Assembly: GCF_003864255.1 (NCBI RefSeq)
Contig: NZ_QWEZ01000001.1
Span: forward strand, 992,001-1,056,000
DNA: 64,000 nt
Origin: Aestuariirhabdus litorea
Lineage (GTDB): Bacteria > Pseudomonadota > Gammaproteobacteria > Pseudomonadales > Aestuariirhabdaceae
Direction: 5' to 3'
The position numbers and the translations under genes are program-made. Below, piece by piece: positions 29,314 through 37,581 of this stretch. The notes beneath the pieces are model-generated. The model saw only the letters and a program-made list of their open reading frames with translations, was not told where the DNA came from and did no database searches. Positions within the stretch are counted from its first letter, which is position 1. Each line of letters starts with the position of its first letter.

Positions 29314-29991
29314 ATGACTCTGGATACCTACCTGACCCCCACCCCGGCCATCGACAGCGACCACCCTCAAGTGCGCCGTTTCACCCAGGTTTCTGTGGAG
29401 GGCATAGAGGGTGTTCGGGAACAGGCGGTAGCGATCTACTACGCGGTTCGTGATGGCATCCGTTACGACCCCTATCGAATCGCTACCCGTCTGGAAAGTG
29501 CGCGTGCCAGCGCCACCCTGGCCAACGGCTATGGTTACTGCGTCTCCAAAGCGGTGCTGATGGCCGCCATGGGGCGGGTGCTGAACATCCCCACCCGGCT
29601 GGGATTCGCCGATGTACGCAATCACCTGACCTCCGATAAGCTACGGGAAGTGATGGGAAGTGACCTGTTTGCCTGGCACGGTTATGTGGAGCTTTGGATC
29701 GAGGGGCGTTGGGTGAAAGCCACCCCGGCCTTTAACCTTTCCCTCTGTGAAAAGACCGGGGTCAAGCCGTTGGAGTTTGATGGCCGTACCGATTCGATTT
29801 TTCACCCCTTCGATGCCAGTGGCCAGCGCCATATGGAGTACGTCACCGATCATGGCCAGTACGCCGATCTGCCGCTGGCACTGTTGTTGAAGGAGTACGA
29901 GCGCCACTATCCGGGTATTATGCCGGAATTGGAGCGCACAGGAGGCATCGAGGGTGATTTTGAAGCGGAGGCAAGGGCGGATATCAGCTGA
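29314..29991 (+). CDS. Transglutaminase-like domain protein
   Basis: A 225-residue cytoplasmic protein with the transglutaminase/cysteine-protease fold. The catalytic Cys is in ANGYGYCVSKAVLMAA and the His in WHGYVELWIEGRWVKATPAFN. The position that usually supplies the third catalytic Asp (W-V-x-x-D-P) reads WVKATP here, so the triad is incomplete or reorganised. No signal peptide. It ends 15 bp before the MFS gene, so the two may be cotranscribed. The reaction and substrate are unknown. Confidence 0.8.
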   Translation: MTLDTYLTPTPAIDSDHPQVRRFTQVSVEGIEGVREQAVAIYYAVRDGIRYDPYRIATRLESARASATLANGYGYCVSKAVLMAAMGRVLNIPTRLGFADVRNHLTSDKLREVMGSDLFAWHGYVELWIEGRWVKATPAFNLSLCEKTGVKPLEFDGRTDSIFHPFDASGQRHMEYVTDHGQYADLPLALLLKEYERHYPGIMPELERTGGIEGDFEAEARADIS

Positions 29992-30006
29992 GAGGAGCCG
30001 GTAGCG

Positions 30007-31227
30007 GTGAGCGAAACGTCCCCGCCCTCGACGGCACCGCCATCGACCCGCCAGACCCTGCTGCTGGCGGTGGCAGCCGGTTTTGCCATTCTGGCAATCA
30101 ATATGGGGGTGCGGCAGTCGATGGGGCTGCTGTTGCCGGATATGGCCCAGCAGTTGCGCTGGCCCCTCGGCGATCTATCCCTCGCCTTTGGCGTACAGAA
30201 CCTGGTGTGGGGCGCGGTGGCCCCCTTTGCGGGGCTGGCGGCCGAGCGTTACGGCACTCAACGGGTGTTGCTGGTCGGCGGCCTGATTTACGTATTCGGC
30301 CTGGTGTTGTTGGCGCTGAGCGAGAGCTACTGGCTCTACCAGCTCAGTAACGGCCTGCTGGTGGGGGTAGGGGTGGGGGCGACCACCTTCCCGGTGGTGC
30401 TGGCGGCGGTGGGTCGGCTGGTCGATGAACACCGGCGCTCCTTCGCTCTCGGTATTGTCAGTGCCGGCGGCTCCAGTGGCCAGTTCCTTTTCGCACTGCT
30501 CACCCAATGGGCCACCGAACACTACGGTTGGTCGTTGGCGCTGCTGTTGCTGGCGGCTTGTACCCTTATTATCCTCCTGTTCTCACCCTGGTTGAGGTCG
30601 CCCCGGGAGGCGGGGGCCGTCGCCAGTCCCCCTCTCAGTCTGCCGGCCAGCTATCGCGATGCGCGGTTGTGGCTGCTGGCTACCGGTTTTTTTGTGTGCG
30701 GGTTTCATGTGGCCTTTATCTCGGTGCACCTGCCGAACCTGGTGGCGATCTGCGGTCTGCAGCCCGAGGTGGCGGGTAACGCCCTGGCGTTGATCGGCCT
30801 GGTGAATGTGGGGGGGGTGATCCTCGCCGGCTGGCTGGGGGGGCGCCACCACAAACCCTATCTGCTTTCGCTCATCTACCTGATGCGGGCGCTGCTGGTG
30901 GTCGTTTTTATGCTGGCCCCCAAAACCGCCCTCAGCTTCTATCTGTTCGCCGCGGTAATGGGCATGCTCTGGCTCTCCACTGTCCCCCTGACCAGTGGCA
31001 GCCTGGCGCAGTATTTTGGCATCCAGAGACTGGCCAGCCTGTTCGGCTGGGTGATGTTCAGCCACCAGGTGGGGGCCTTTGTGGGGGCCTGGTTGGCCGG
31101 CTGGGTCTTCGATACCACGGGCAACTATGACCTGATCTGGATCCTCAGCGCCGCACTGGGCGTGGTGGCGGCCCTGGTGCACCTGCCGATTCGCCCCCCC
31201 CTCCGGTTGGCCTCCAGCGAAGCCTGA
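30007..31227 (+). CDS. MFS transporter
   Basis: A 406-residue twelve-helix permease of the major facilitator superfamily. The N-terminal half has INMGVRQSMGLLLPDMAQQL and GLAAERYGTQRVLLVGGLIY (motif A-like); the second half has ILAGWLGGRHHKPYLLSLIY. The overall pattern resembles the monocarboxylate/oxalate-formate group. The GTG start is preceded by GAGGAG. The substrate is not predictable. It follows the transglutaminase-like gene by 15 bp. Confidence 0.88.
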   Translation: MSETSPPSTAPPSTRQTLLLAVAAGFAILAINMGVRQSMGLLLPDMAQQLRWPLGDLSLAFGVQNLVWGAVAPFAGLAAERYGTQRVLLVGGLIYVFGLVLLALSESYWLYQLSNGLLVGVGVGATTFPVVLAAVGRLVDEHRRSFALGIVSAGGSSGQFLFALLTQWATEHYGWSLALLLLAACTLIILLFSPWLRSPREAGAVASPPLSLPASYRDARLWLLATGFFVCGFHVAFISVHLPNLVAICGLQPEVAGNALALIGLVNVGGVILAGWLGGRHHKPYLLSLIYLMRALLVVVFMLAPKTALSFYLFAAVMGMLWLSTVPLTSGSLAQYFGIQRLASLFGWVMFSHQVGAFVGAWLAGWVFDTTGNYDLIWILSAALGVVAALVHLPIRPPLRLASSEA

Positions 31228-31302
31228 ACCGGCGGGATTTGACCTGTCTACGGCTTCATGGTTGAGACTGCCCTCAAACCCATCAACAACAGGAGAACAC
31301 CC

Positions 31303-31530
31303 ATGAATCAGCCCATGAACCCACCCCAGGGGGGGATCAGCAAGGAGCAGTGGGTAGAGCTGTTTGAGGCCACGGGCCTGAACGAGGCGACTATGCAACG
31401 CTGGCACCAGCTGTTTGAAGCGCGCTACCCCGAGGGGCATGCCAGCTTTTTAACCTGGCTGGGGGAGAGTGCGCAGGAGGTGGAACGGATTCGCCGCTGG
31501 TCCCGTGAGTCGGCAACGGGTCAGGAGTAG
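31303..31530 (+). CDS. Stand-alone copy of the MerR C-terminal domain
   Basis: A 75-residue protein. The ATG at 31303 has an AGGAG site; an upstream ATG in frame lacks one. Aligned by hand, its KEQWVELFEATGLNEATMQRW...IRRWSRES region matches the C-terminal domain of the MerR regulator encoded 2 bp downstream at about 29 of 55 positions, including RWH, HxxFL, LG and IRRWSRE. It has no DNA-binding helix-turn-helix. It is probably a paralogous effector or dimerisation domain produced from the same mRNA as the regulator. The function is inferred only from this similarity. Confidence 0.8.
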   Translation: MNQPMNPPQGGISKEQWVELFEATGLNEATMQRWHQLFEARYPEGHASFLTWLGESAQEVERIRRWSRESATGQE

Positions 31531-31532
31531 GG

Positions 31533-32078
31533 ATGCCGGACTCCGCTATTACCATCGGTGAGATGAGCCGCCGGTTTGGACTTTCGCGCAGCGCATTGCT
31601 CTATTACGACCGTATCGGCCTGCTTTCCCCCTCGCTTCGCTCTGCCGCCAACTACCGTCTATATGGGTCTGGGGATCAGCGCCGTATGGCGTCGATCCAG
31701 CGCTACCGGGAGGCGGGGATCGCTTTGGACCGGATTGCCGCGCTGCTCGATGGCGACGGGGGAGAGATGCAGGCGCTGCTCGAGCAGCGCCTGCAGACCA
31801 TTAATCGGGAGATCCAGGCGCTACGGGACCAGCAACGGCTGTTGGTGAGCCTGTTGCAGGATCGCTCTAGGTTGCAGGAGTGCCGCACCCTCGACAAACA
31901 GGGCTGGGTCAGGCTACTGGCCGCGGCGGGGATGAGTGAGGCCGATATGCGCCGCTGGCACGTTGAGTTCGAGCGCCAGGCGACGGAGGCCCACGAGGAT
32001 TTTCTGCAGGGGTTGGGCATCGAGACGCAGGAGATCGGGCAGATTCGCCGGTGGTCCCGCGAGGCCACCGACGAATAA
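31533..32078 (+). CDS. MerR family transcriptional regulator
   Basis: A 181-residue activator/repressor of the MerR family. The N-terminal winged helix-turn-helix is TIGEMSRRFGLSRSALLYYDRIGLL and then YRLYGSGDQRRMASIQRYREAG. A dimerisation coiled coil follows (QALLEQRLQTINREIQALRDQQ), and a C-terminal domain from about residue 125 (WVRLLAAAGMSEADMRRW) is homologous to the small protein encoded just upstream. There are no metal-binding cysteine pairs, so a metal sensor of the CueR/ZntR type is unlikely. The inducer is unknown. The 2-bp spacing implies tight cotranslation with the upstream gene. Confidence 0.9.
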   Translation: MPDSAITIGEMSRRFGLSRSALLYYDRIGLLSPSLRSAANYRLYGSGDQRRMASIQRYREAGIALDRIAALLDGDGGEMQALLEQRLQTINREIQALRDQQRLLVSLLQDRSRLQECRTLDKQGWVRLLAAAGMSEADMRRWHVEFERQATEAHEDFLQGLGIETQEIGQIRRWSREATDE

Positions 32079-32083
32079 AGGGC

Positions 32084-32653
32084 TTATTCGATGCGGCTGG
32101 TGCCAATGATCAGGATATCTTCGCGGGGAACATTCTGGAACGGACCGCGGTTACCTGTAGGGCTCATGACGATACGATCCACCACCTCCATCCCTTCGAC
32201 CACCCGGCCGAATACCGCGTAGCCCCACCCGCTCTGGCTTTCGCTACTGAAATTTAGGTAAGGGTTGTCGGCCACGTTAATGAAAAACTGGGACGTGGCG
32301 GAGTGGGGGTCCCCGGTGCGCGCCATCGCCAGGGTGCCGCGGGTGTTTTTGAGCCCGTTATTGGCTTCGTTCTTTATCGTCTCTCGGGTTTGGCGACGCA
32401 GCATGCCCGGCTCGAACCCTCCCCCCTGGGCCATAAAGTTGGGAATCACCCGGTGAAAAATCAGGCCGTTGTAAAAACCTGCGTCCACATACTGTAAAAA
32501 GTTGGCGCTGCTCAGGGGGGCTTCATCGGCAAACAGCTCAATCGTAAAGCTTCCCGCGCTGGTCTCCATTTTGACTCTGGGGTTATCCGCCTGGGTGATG
32601 GATGAAAACCCCAGTAACAGGGTCATTAACAGGGTACTAAGGCGACGGTTCAT
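32084..32653 (-). CDS. ppiA: Periplasmic peptidyl-prolyl cis-trans isomerase (cyclophilin)
   Basis: A 189-residue cyclophilin with an export signal (LLMTLLLGFSSITQA, predicted cleavage before DNPRV). Core motifs: FIELF-type strand FTIELFADEAPLSSANFL, FYNGLIFHRVIPNFMAQGGGF with the catalytic Arg, and ATSQFFINVADNPYLNF. It accelerates proline isomerisation during folding of exported proteins. The stop lies 5 bp from the convergent MerR stop. The name ppiA rests on the exported form; a ppiB-like cytoplasmic form lacks the signal peptide. Confidence 0.9.
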   Translation of the reverse strand: MNRRLSTLLMTLLLGFSSITQADNPRVKMETSAGSFTIELFADEAPLSSANFLQYVDAGFYNGLIFHRVIPNFMAQGGGFEPGMLRRQTRETIKNEANNGLKNTRGTLAMARTGDPHSATSQFFINVADNPYLNFSSESQSGWGYAVFGRVVEGMEVVDRIVMSPTGNRGPFQNVPREDILIIGTSRIE

Positions 32654-32716
32654 GGGGGTACTCCTTGGGTAGTAATCAATACGAGGGTTAAGGGGTTAAA
32701 GCCGGTAGTTGCAATA

Positions 32717-33724
32717 TTATGAGTTCTCATCACTATCGCGGTAGGCGCCCGGCGTTACACCGGTCCACTTTTTGAATGCACGGTGAAAGGTGCTGGGTTC
32801 TGAAAAACCCACTTCATGGGCGATCTGGTTGATCGACAACTGGTTGCGCTCAAGGTGGTAGATGGCCGCATCACGACGGAGGTTGTCCTTGATCTCCTGG
32901 TAGGAGGTCCCCTCATCCCGCAGGCGACGCCTGAGGGTTTGTGGGGTCAGGTATAGACTCTGTGAAATCTGTTCAAAGTCGGGGAAAGGGCGGCTGAAAT
33001 CCTTGCCCAGGCGGCTGCGGATAATACCGGTAATACTGTTGCCATAATCGGGCTTTGCCAGCAGTTGGGCGGGCGAGGTTTGGAGAAACTGTTTGAGGGT
33101 GCGCTCATCCTGCAGGATGGGAAGCTGCAGAAAAGAGGCCGGAAAAATCAATCGCGTAGCCTTGCGGCCAAAGTAGTGTGGGCAGGAGAACAGCTGCCGG
33201 TAGTCGGCGGCGTGGGCAGGCGCCTCATAGCCGAGCTCCACCGCCTCCAGCGGTATGCGTCGCCCGATCAGCCAGCTACTGAAACGGGACCAGATCACCA
33301 GCAGCGACTCGGACAAATAATGCAGGGGATCGGTCCGGGACTCTATATCCAGCTCAAGAACCGCTTGCTCCCCTTCGCGACCAAGCTGGAAGGTCGGGGC
33401 GCCGGGGAACAGCCCGTAGAAGCGACTGGCCCGACGCAGTGCTTGCTCAAGGGTGGTACAGTGGATGATCGCCAGGCTCATCATGGCAAAGGTGCCCTGC
33501 CGGCTGGGATGGGGGCCGAAGCCGCCAAATTCGTCATCCAGCTCCTGCCACAGGGTACGGACCAGGCGAGCATACTGGCTAGCGGTCACCCGTATCCCCC
33601 TCTCTGCCAGTAGTTCGGTAGGGAGCTGCGCCTTCTGCACAATACTCGCTGCCGATCGTCCTCGCCGCTCAGCCCCCGCCAGTAAAGCCATTACGAAATG
33701 GTGGGGGATGGTGTGATTTTGCAT
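32717..33724 (-). CDS. AraC family transcriptional regulator
   Basis: A 335-residue regulator. The N-terminal ~200 residues match the arabinose-binding-like domain of the OruR/ArgR subgroup of AraC proteins (TLEQALRRASRFYGLFP). The C-terminal pair of helix-turn-helix motifs is QLSINQIAHEVGFSEPSTFH and FKKWTGVTPGAYR, the AraC signature. It is divergent from the asparagine-synthetase-like gene across about 220 bp, so it could control that gene, but no operator is evident. The ligand is unknown. Confidence 0.9.
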   Translation of the reverse strand: MQNHTIPHHFVMALLAGAERRGRSAASIVQKAQLPTELLAERGIRVTASQYARLVRTLWQELDDEFGGFGPHPSRQGTFAMMSLAIIHCTTLEQALRRASRFYGLFPGAPTFQLGREGEQAVLELDIESRTDPLHYLSESLLVIWSRFSSWLIGRRIPLEAVELGYEAPAHAADYRQLFSCPHYFGRKATRLIFPASFLQLPILQDERTLKQFLQTSPAQLLAKPDYGNSITGIIRSRLGKDFSRPFPDFEQISQSLYLTPQTLRRRLRDEGTSYQEIKDNLRRDAAIYHLERNQLSINQIAHEVGFSEPSTFHRAFKKWTGVTPGAYRDSDENS

Positions 33725-33948
33725 GCCCGATAAAGCCGTTGGTTGTTCTTGTCGATGGGCAGTGTGTACGCTTTCTGGAAGCTTGGCAACCGCGCCACCG
33801 GCCAGCGGTCGGGTTGAACTGCTCTGGCGTTTCCTGCTGAAGCGGGGAGCCCTTCGGCTGCTCGGCTATACTGAGCGCAAAACCTCAGTCAGGAAGATGG
33901 AATGTTGGTACAGGGGAAAGGGGTGGCAGGAGCGCTTGAGGTGCCCTG

Positions 33949-35793
33949 GTGAGCTGGCAGATAGCGGCGGCGGTGGCGCCAGGGCTGCCGCTGGGTGCGG
34001 GCGTACGCACTGAGCTGGAGGCGGCAGTCAATGCCTCGGGTACGAACTTGTGTGCGGTCCTGGAAGGATTTTTTGGATGCATAGCCTTGAGTTGGAGTCG
34101 CTGGAGAGCGGAGCCATTTGCCCGCCGCGATCGCCTGACCCTGGTGCTGATCGGGGATTGCTATGGCGAACAGGCGCTGACCGCCGACCAGCTATTGGAG
34201 CGTTATCTTATACAGGGCTCCGGGGCGTTGGAGGGATTGAATGGCCGTTATATGGTGTGGGTACTGGATGAACAGCACCAGCGGCTCGAGTTGATCGGTG
34301 ACCCGCTTGGGTTGCGTAAACTCTATGTCACCGATCTAAAGGATTGCCGGCTGTTTTGCAGCCATCTGAGCGCCCTGCGCCATGTGAGGGCTTTTCATCC
34401 CCGGCTCGATCCCTACGGGGCGGCCCAGCTATTGATCACCAGCCATTTGTGTGACGAACACAGCCTGCTGGAGGGCGTACGCCTTATTGCCCCGGCAGCC
34501 CATCTGAGTTGGGGGCCCGAGGGCTATACCCAGCGCTGCTACTGGGCACCCTCCATCGACCCCACCCGTGGTGACCTGGAGGGGGGGGCTGAGGCATTAC
34601 AGCCACTGCTGGAACACGCGCTACAGCGTCAGGTCGGGGAGAGTGACGAGCTGACACTGCCCCTTTCCGGTGGGTTGGATTCCCGTCTGCTGGCCGGGCT
34701 GTTGCCGGCGGCGCTGCGACCCATGACCCATAGTTTCAGTTACGGCCACGCCCACAGTTACGATCGGCGCATCGGCCGACGGGTGGCGAAAACGCTGGGG
34801 ATTCGACACCAGCGGCTGGACCTGCCCGCGCGGCTTTACCAGCGTTATCAGGCGCAGGCATTAACCCTCGCTGATGGCGAAATCTCTATTGAGGCTTTCC
34901 CCCTGTTCCGCCTGCTGGAGGCGGGGGTTGAAGGAAGTACCCTGGTCAGTGGTTATGCGGGTGACTGGATCTCCTCCAAGAAACGACTTCACCCGCAGGA
35001 GGGCCGTGACCGCTCCCTGCAGTACCTGTGGCAAAAGCTTTACGTCAGAAAGGGGTTCAGCGCCCGGGATCTCGAGGCGGTGGTGGTTCACCCGCAGGTG
35101 CGAGAGGGTTATGAGCGCTTGCAACAGACCATGCTGGAGGCCTTTGACAGTGCCTGTGCCGACACCTTTGCCGACAAGGCGCAGCTGCTCGAGTTCTGGC
35201 ACCGACAGCGGCGCTACGTCAGTTACCAGTTAAATGTGTTGGAAACTCGTTTTCGTGTCTGTGCTCCCCTGTGTGATTATGAGCTGGTGCGCAACTGGCT
35301 CAATATGCCCGCCCATTGGAAGGAGCAGCAACGGGCGTACCGCTCCCTGATCGAGCGTATCTCCCCAACCCTCGCGGCCCTGCCAGTGGCGGGGAGTAGC
35401 CGGCTGCAACCACTGCAGGCCGGCTCGGGTGGGGCACGGCTGGACCTGATCGGTGGCCTGCGCCAGCGGGTGCTCCAAAGCAATCTCTCCGAGGGGGCAC
35501 GTTGGCGCCTGAACCTTCTGCTCAGGGGGGGGGGGCGCGGGCTGGTGGCGGCCAGCGGAGGCTGGCTGGGACCGCACAACCGGGGTCTGCTGGTGCACCA
35601 TGACGAGGACATTCGCCAGGACACCGAGTGGTTTTTCAAGCGCCTGATGGACCCGCAAATGGCTGAGGGGATCTACAATCTGGATGCCCTGCGGCGTATG
35701 TGGGAGGAGCACCTGAGCGGCCGGCAGGACCACTCGGTCCGTTTCAACAACCTTATTGTACTCTCCGCTTTTCGTCGGTTTTGGTCGCTGTAA
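33949..35793 (+). CDS. Asparagine-synthetase-like amidotransferase lacking the N-terminal Cys
   Basis: A 614-residue AsnB-fold protein. The ATP-pyrophosphatase loop is LPLSGGLDSRLLAGLLP near residue 240, followed by HSFSYGHAHSYDRRIG and VSGYAGDWIS. The N-terminal ~190 residues still resemble a class II glutamine amidotransferase (LNGRYMVWVLDEQHQRLELIGD), but the chain begins VSWQIAAAVA rather than MCGI, so the Cys2 nucleophile is missing. A stop codon four codons upstream (33937) limits any extension, and GAGG lies seven bases before the GTG. It probably uses ammonia or another nucleophile, or performs a different ATP-dependent amidation. It holds a run of ten G at 35525-35534. A possible operator and acyl-CoA genes follow. 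Confidence 0.85.
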   Translation: MSWQIAAAVAPGLPLGAGVRTELEAAVNASGTNLCAVLEGFFGCIALSWSRWRAEPFARRDRLTLVLIGDCYGEQALTADQLLERYLIQGSGALEGLNGRYMVWVLDEQHQRLELIGDPLGLRKLYVTDLKDCRLFCSHLSALRHVRAFHPRLDPYGAAQLLITSHLCDEHSLLEGVRLIAPAAHLSWGPEGYTQRCYWAPSIDPTRGDLEGGAEALQPLLEHALQRQVGESDELTLPLSGGLDSRLLAGLLPAALRPMTHSFSYGHAHSYDRRIGRRVAKTLGIRHQRLDLPARLYQRYQAQALTLADGEISIEAFPLFRLLEAGVEGSTLVSGYAGDWISSKKRLHPQEGRDRSLQYLWQKLYVRKGFSARDLEAVVVHPQVREGYERLQQTMLEAFDSACADTFADKAQLLEFWHRQRRYVSYQLNVLETRFRVCAPLCDYELVRNWLNMPAHWKEQQRAYRSLIERISPTLAALPVAGSSRLQPLQAGSGGARLDLIGGLRQRVLQSNLSEGARWRLNLLLRGGGRGLVAASGGWLGPHNRGLLVHHDEDIRQDTEWFFKRLMDPQMAEGIYNLDALRRMWEEHLSGRQDHSVRFNNLIVLSAFRRFWSL

Positions 35794-35821
35794 CCCGCAA
35801 CAGAAGGCTCTCTTCTTGCCA

Positions 35822-35839
35822 ACCAAGCACTTGCTTGGT
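35822..35839. promoter_or_regulatory. 18-bp palindromic operator before the acyl-CoA ligase gene
   Basis: ACCAAGCA-CT-TGCTTGGT, a dyad with perfect 8-bp arms, lies 45 bp upstream of the acyl-CoA ligase start codon. This is the kind of symmetric site bound by TetR-type repressors. No such regulator is encoded nearby, so the protein is unknown. Confidence 0.55.
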
Positions 35840-35883
35840 AAGTTGGCCTTCGCTGTTACACAAAAAAAATAAACGGAGGCAGC

Positions 35884-37578
35884 ATGAGTCAGGCCGTTGT
35901 GGAGACCGGTGAGGGGCAGTCGGAGCCGTTACAGAGTTACAAGACCCCACTGGAGATGTTCTATCACTGGGAGCGCAGTTGTCCCGACCGGGTTTACCTG
36001 CGCCAGTCCACGGGTGAGGGCTTCCGTGAGCTGAGTTGGAAGGAGGTGGGCCAGCAGGCCCGAACCATGGCCAGTGCCCTTAAGGATAAAGGGTTTGAGC
36101 CGGGCGCCCGGATCGCGCTGCTGTCGAAAAACTGCGCCGAATGGCTGATTGCCGACCTCGCGATCATGCTGGCTGGTTACGTCAGTGTACCGCTTTACCC
36201 CTCCCAGCATGCCGATACCATCGCCTATACCCTGCACCATTGCGATGCCCGGGCGATCTTTGTCGGTCGCCTCGATGACTGGGATTCCATGGAGGCGGGG
36301 ATACCCGGTACCCTGATTCGAATTGCCCTGCCTTACGAGACGATGCCGGCAGACCATCAATGGGACGACCTGCTGCGGCTCTATGAGCCGATGGAGGCAT
36401 CCCCCTTACCCGACAGTGATGAGCTGATGACTATCGTCTACACCTCGGGTACCACCGGCAACCCCAAAGGGGTGATGCACAGTTTCGGTAACTTTGGCTT
36501 CGCCTGTACCCACGCGGTCAGCTTTTTACCCCTCAAGCAGAGCGATCACTTCTTCTCCTTCCTGCCGCTGTCTCACATTGCGGAGCGCTTTTTTGTGGAG
36601 GGCAATAGCCTCTACGCCGGTGCCCAGGTCTCCTTTCCCGCCTCACTGGAGAGCTTTGCCCAGGACCTGGTAGCGGTGCAGCCAACCATCTTCTTTGCGG
36701 TGCCCAGGTTATGGACCAAATTCCAGTTGGGCGTACTACAAAAGCTGCCACAGGCGCGCTTGAACCGCTTGCTGAGGATACCGATTCTGGGGTCTCTGGT
36801 TGCGCGTAAAATACGTACCCAGCTGGGGTTGTCGCGGGCACGGGTGGTGGTTTCAGGGGCTGCGCCCATCGCCATGGCATTGCTCGACTGGTACCAGCGC
36901 ATCGGCATTCGCATCAGCGAGGGCTATGGCATGACCGAGAACATGGCCTACGGGGTGATCAACCTGCCTAAGCGTTACCGTCGTGGTACCCTCGGGCATA
37001 TTCAGGTCATGCCCCACAACGAGGTGAAGATATCCGCTCAGGGGGAGATCCTGTTTCGCAGTCGCGCGTTGATGCTGGGCTACTACCTTGACCGGGAGAA
37101 AACCGATGAGGTGTTGCAGGGTGGGTTTTACCATACTGGCGACCAGGGTGAGATTGATGCCGATGGATTTTTGCGCATCACCGGCCGTATCAAGGACAGC
37201 TTTAAAACCTCGAAAGGGAAGTTTGTCTCGCCGGCGCCTATCGAGAGCCTGATCAGTGAAAACGAGTTGGTGGAACAGGTCTGCCTGGTCGGGCGCAGCC
37301 TGGCGCAGCCGGTGGCGGTGGTTGAGCTGTCGGAGATGGGTAATCAACAGCCCCGGGCGACGGTCGAGGCGCAGCTGGAAAAAACCCGCCAGGCGGTAAA
37401 TCGACGGGTGGAGCATCATGAGCAGACCGATGCCCTGCTGATTGCCGCCGACCCCTGGACCATCGAAAATGGGATGATGACACCGACCCTGAAGATCAAA
37501 CGTAACCGGGTGGAGGAGGTCTACCAGAGCTGGATCGAATCACCCCGTACCGGAACCGTAGAATGGGAGTCGCCGTAA
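35884..37578 (+). CDS. AMP-dependent acyl-CoA synthetase/ligase
   Basis: A 564-residue adenylate-forming enzyme of the long-chain fatty acid:CoA ligase type. Key motifs: the phosphate loop YTSGTTGNPKGVMHS near residue 180, ISEGYGMTENMAYGVINLP, and YHTGDQGEIDADGFLRITGR with DSFKTSKGKFVSPAPIE toward the C-terminus. It activates a carboxylic acid to acyl-AMP and then acyl-CoA. The start has a strong ribosome site (CGGAGG). The stop is 3 bp before the CaiB-family gene, so they form an operon. The chain-length specificity cannot be read from sequence. Confidence 0.92.
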   Translation: MSQAVVETGEGQSEPLQSYKTPLEMFYHWERSCPDRVYLRQSTGEGFRELSWKEVGQQARTMASALKDKGFEPGARIALLSKNCAEWLIADLAIMLAGYVSVPLYPSQHADTIAYTLHHCDARAIFVGRLDDWDSMEAGIPGTLIRIALPYETMPADHQWDDLLRLYEPMEASPLPDSDELMTIVYTSGTTGNPKGVMHSFGNFGFACTHAVSFLPLKQSDHFFSFLPLSHIAERFFVEGNSLYAGAQVSFPASLESFAQDLVAVQPTIFFAVPRLWTKFQLGVLQKLPQARLNRLLRIPILGSLVARKIRTQLGLSRARVVVSGAAPIAMALLDWYQRIGIRISEGYGMTENMAYGVINLPKRYRRGTLGHIQVMPHNEVKISAQGEILFRSRALMLGYYLDREKTDEVLQGGFYHTGDQGEIDADGFLRITGRIKDSFKTSKGKFVSPAPIESLISENELVEQVCLVGRSLAQPVAVVELSEMGNQQPRATVEAQLEKTRQAVNRRVEHHEQTDALLIAADPWTIENGMMTPTLKIKRNRVEEVYQSWIESPRTGTVEWESP

Positions 37579-37581
37579 ACA

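Noticed and set aside
33723-34013. A 96-codon frame in the gap before the asparagine-synthetase-like gene
   Set aside because: Cys/Arg/Gly-rich, no ribosome site, overlaps the start of the real gene in another frame.
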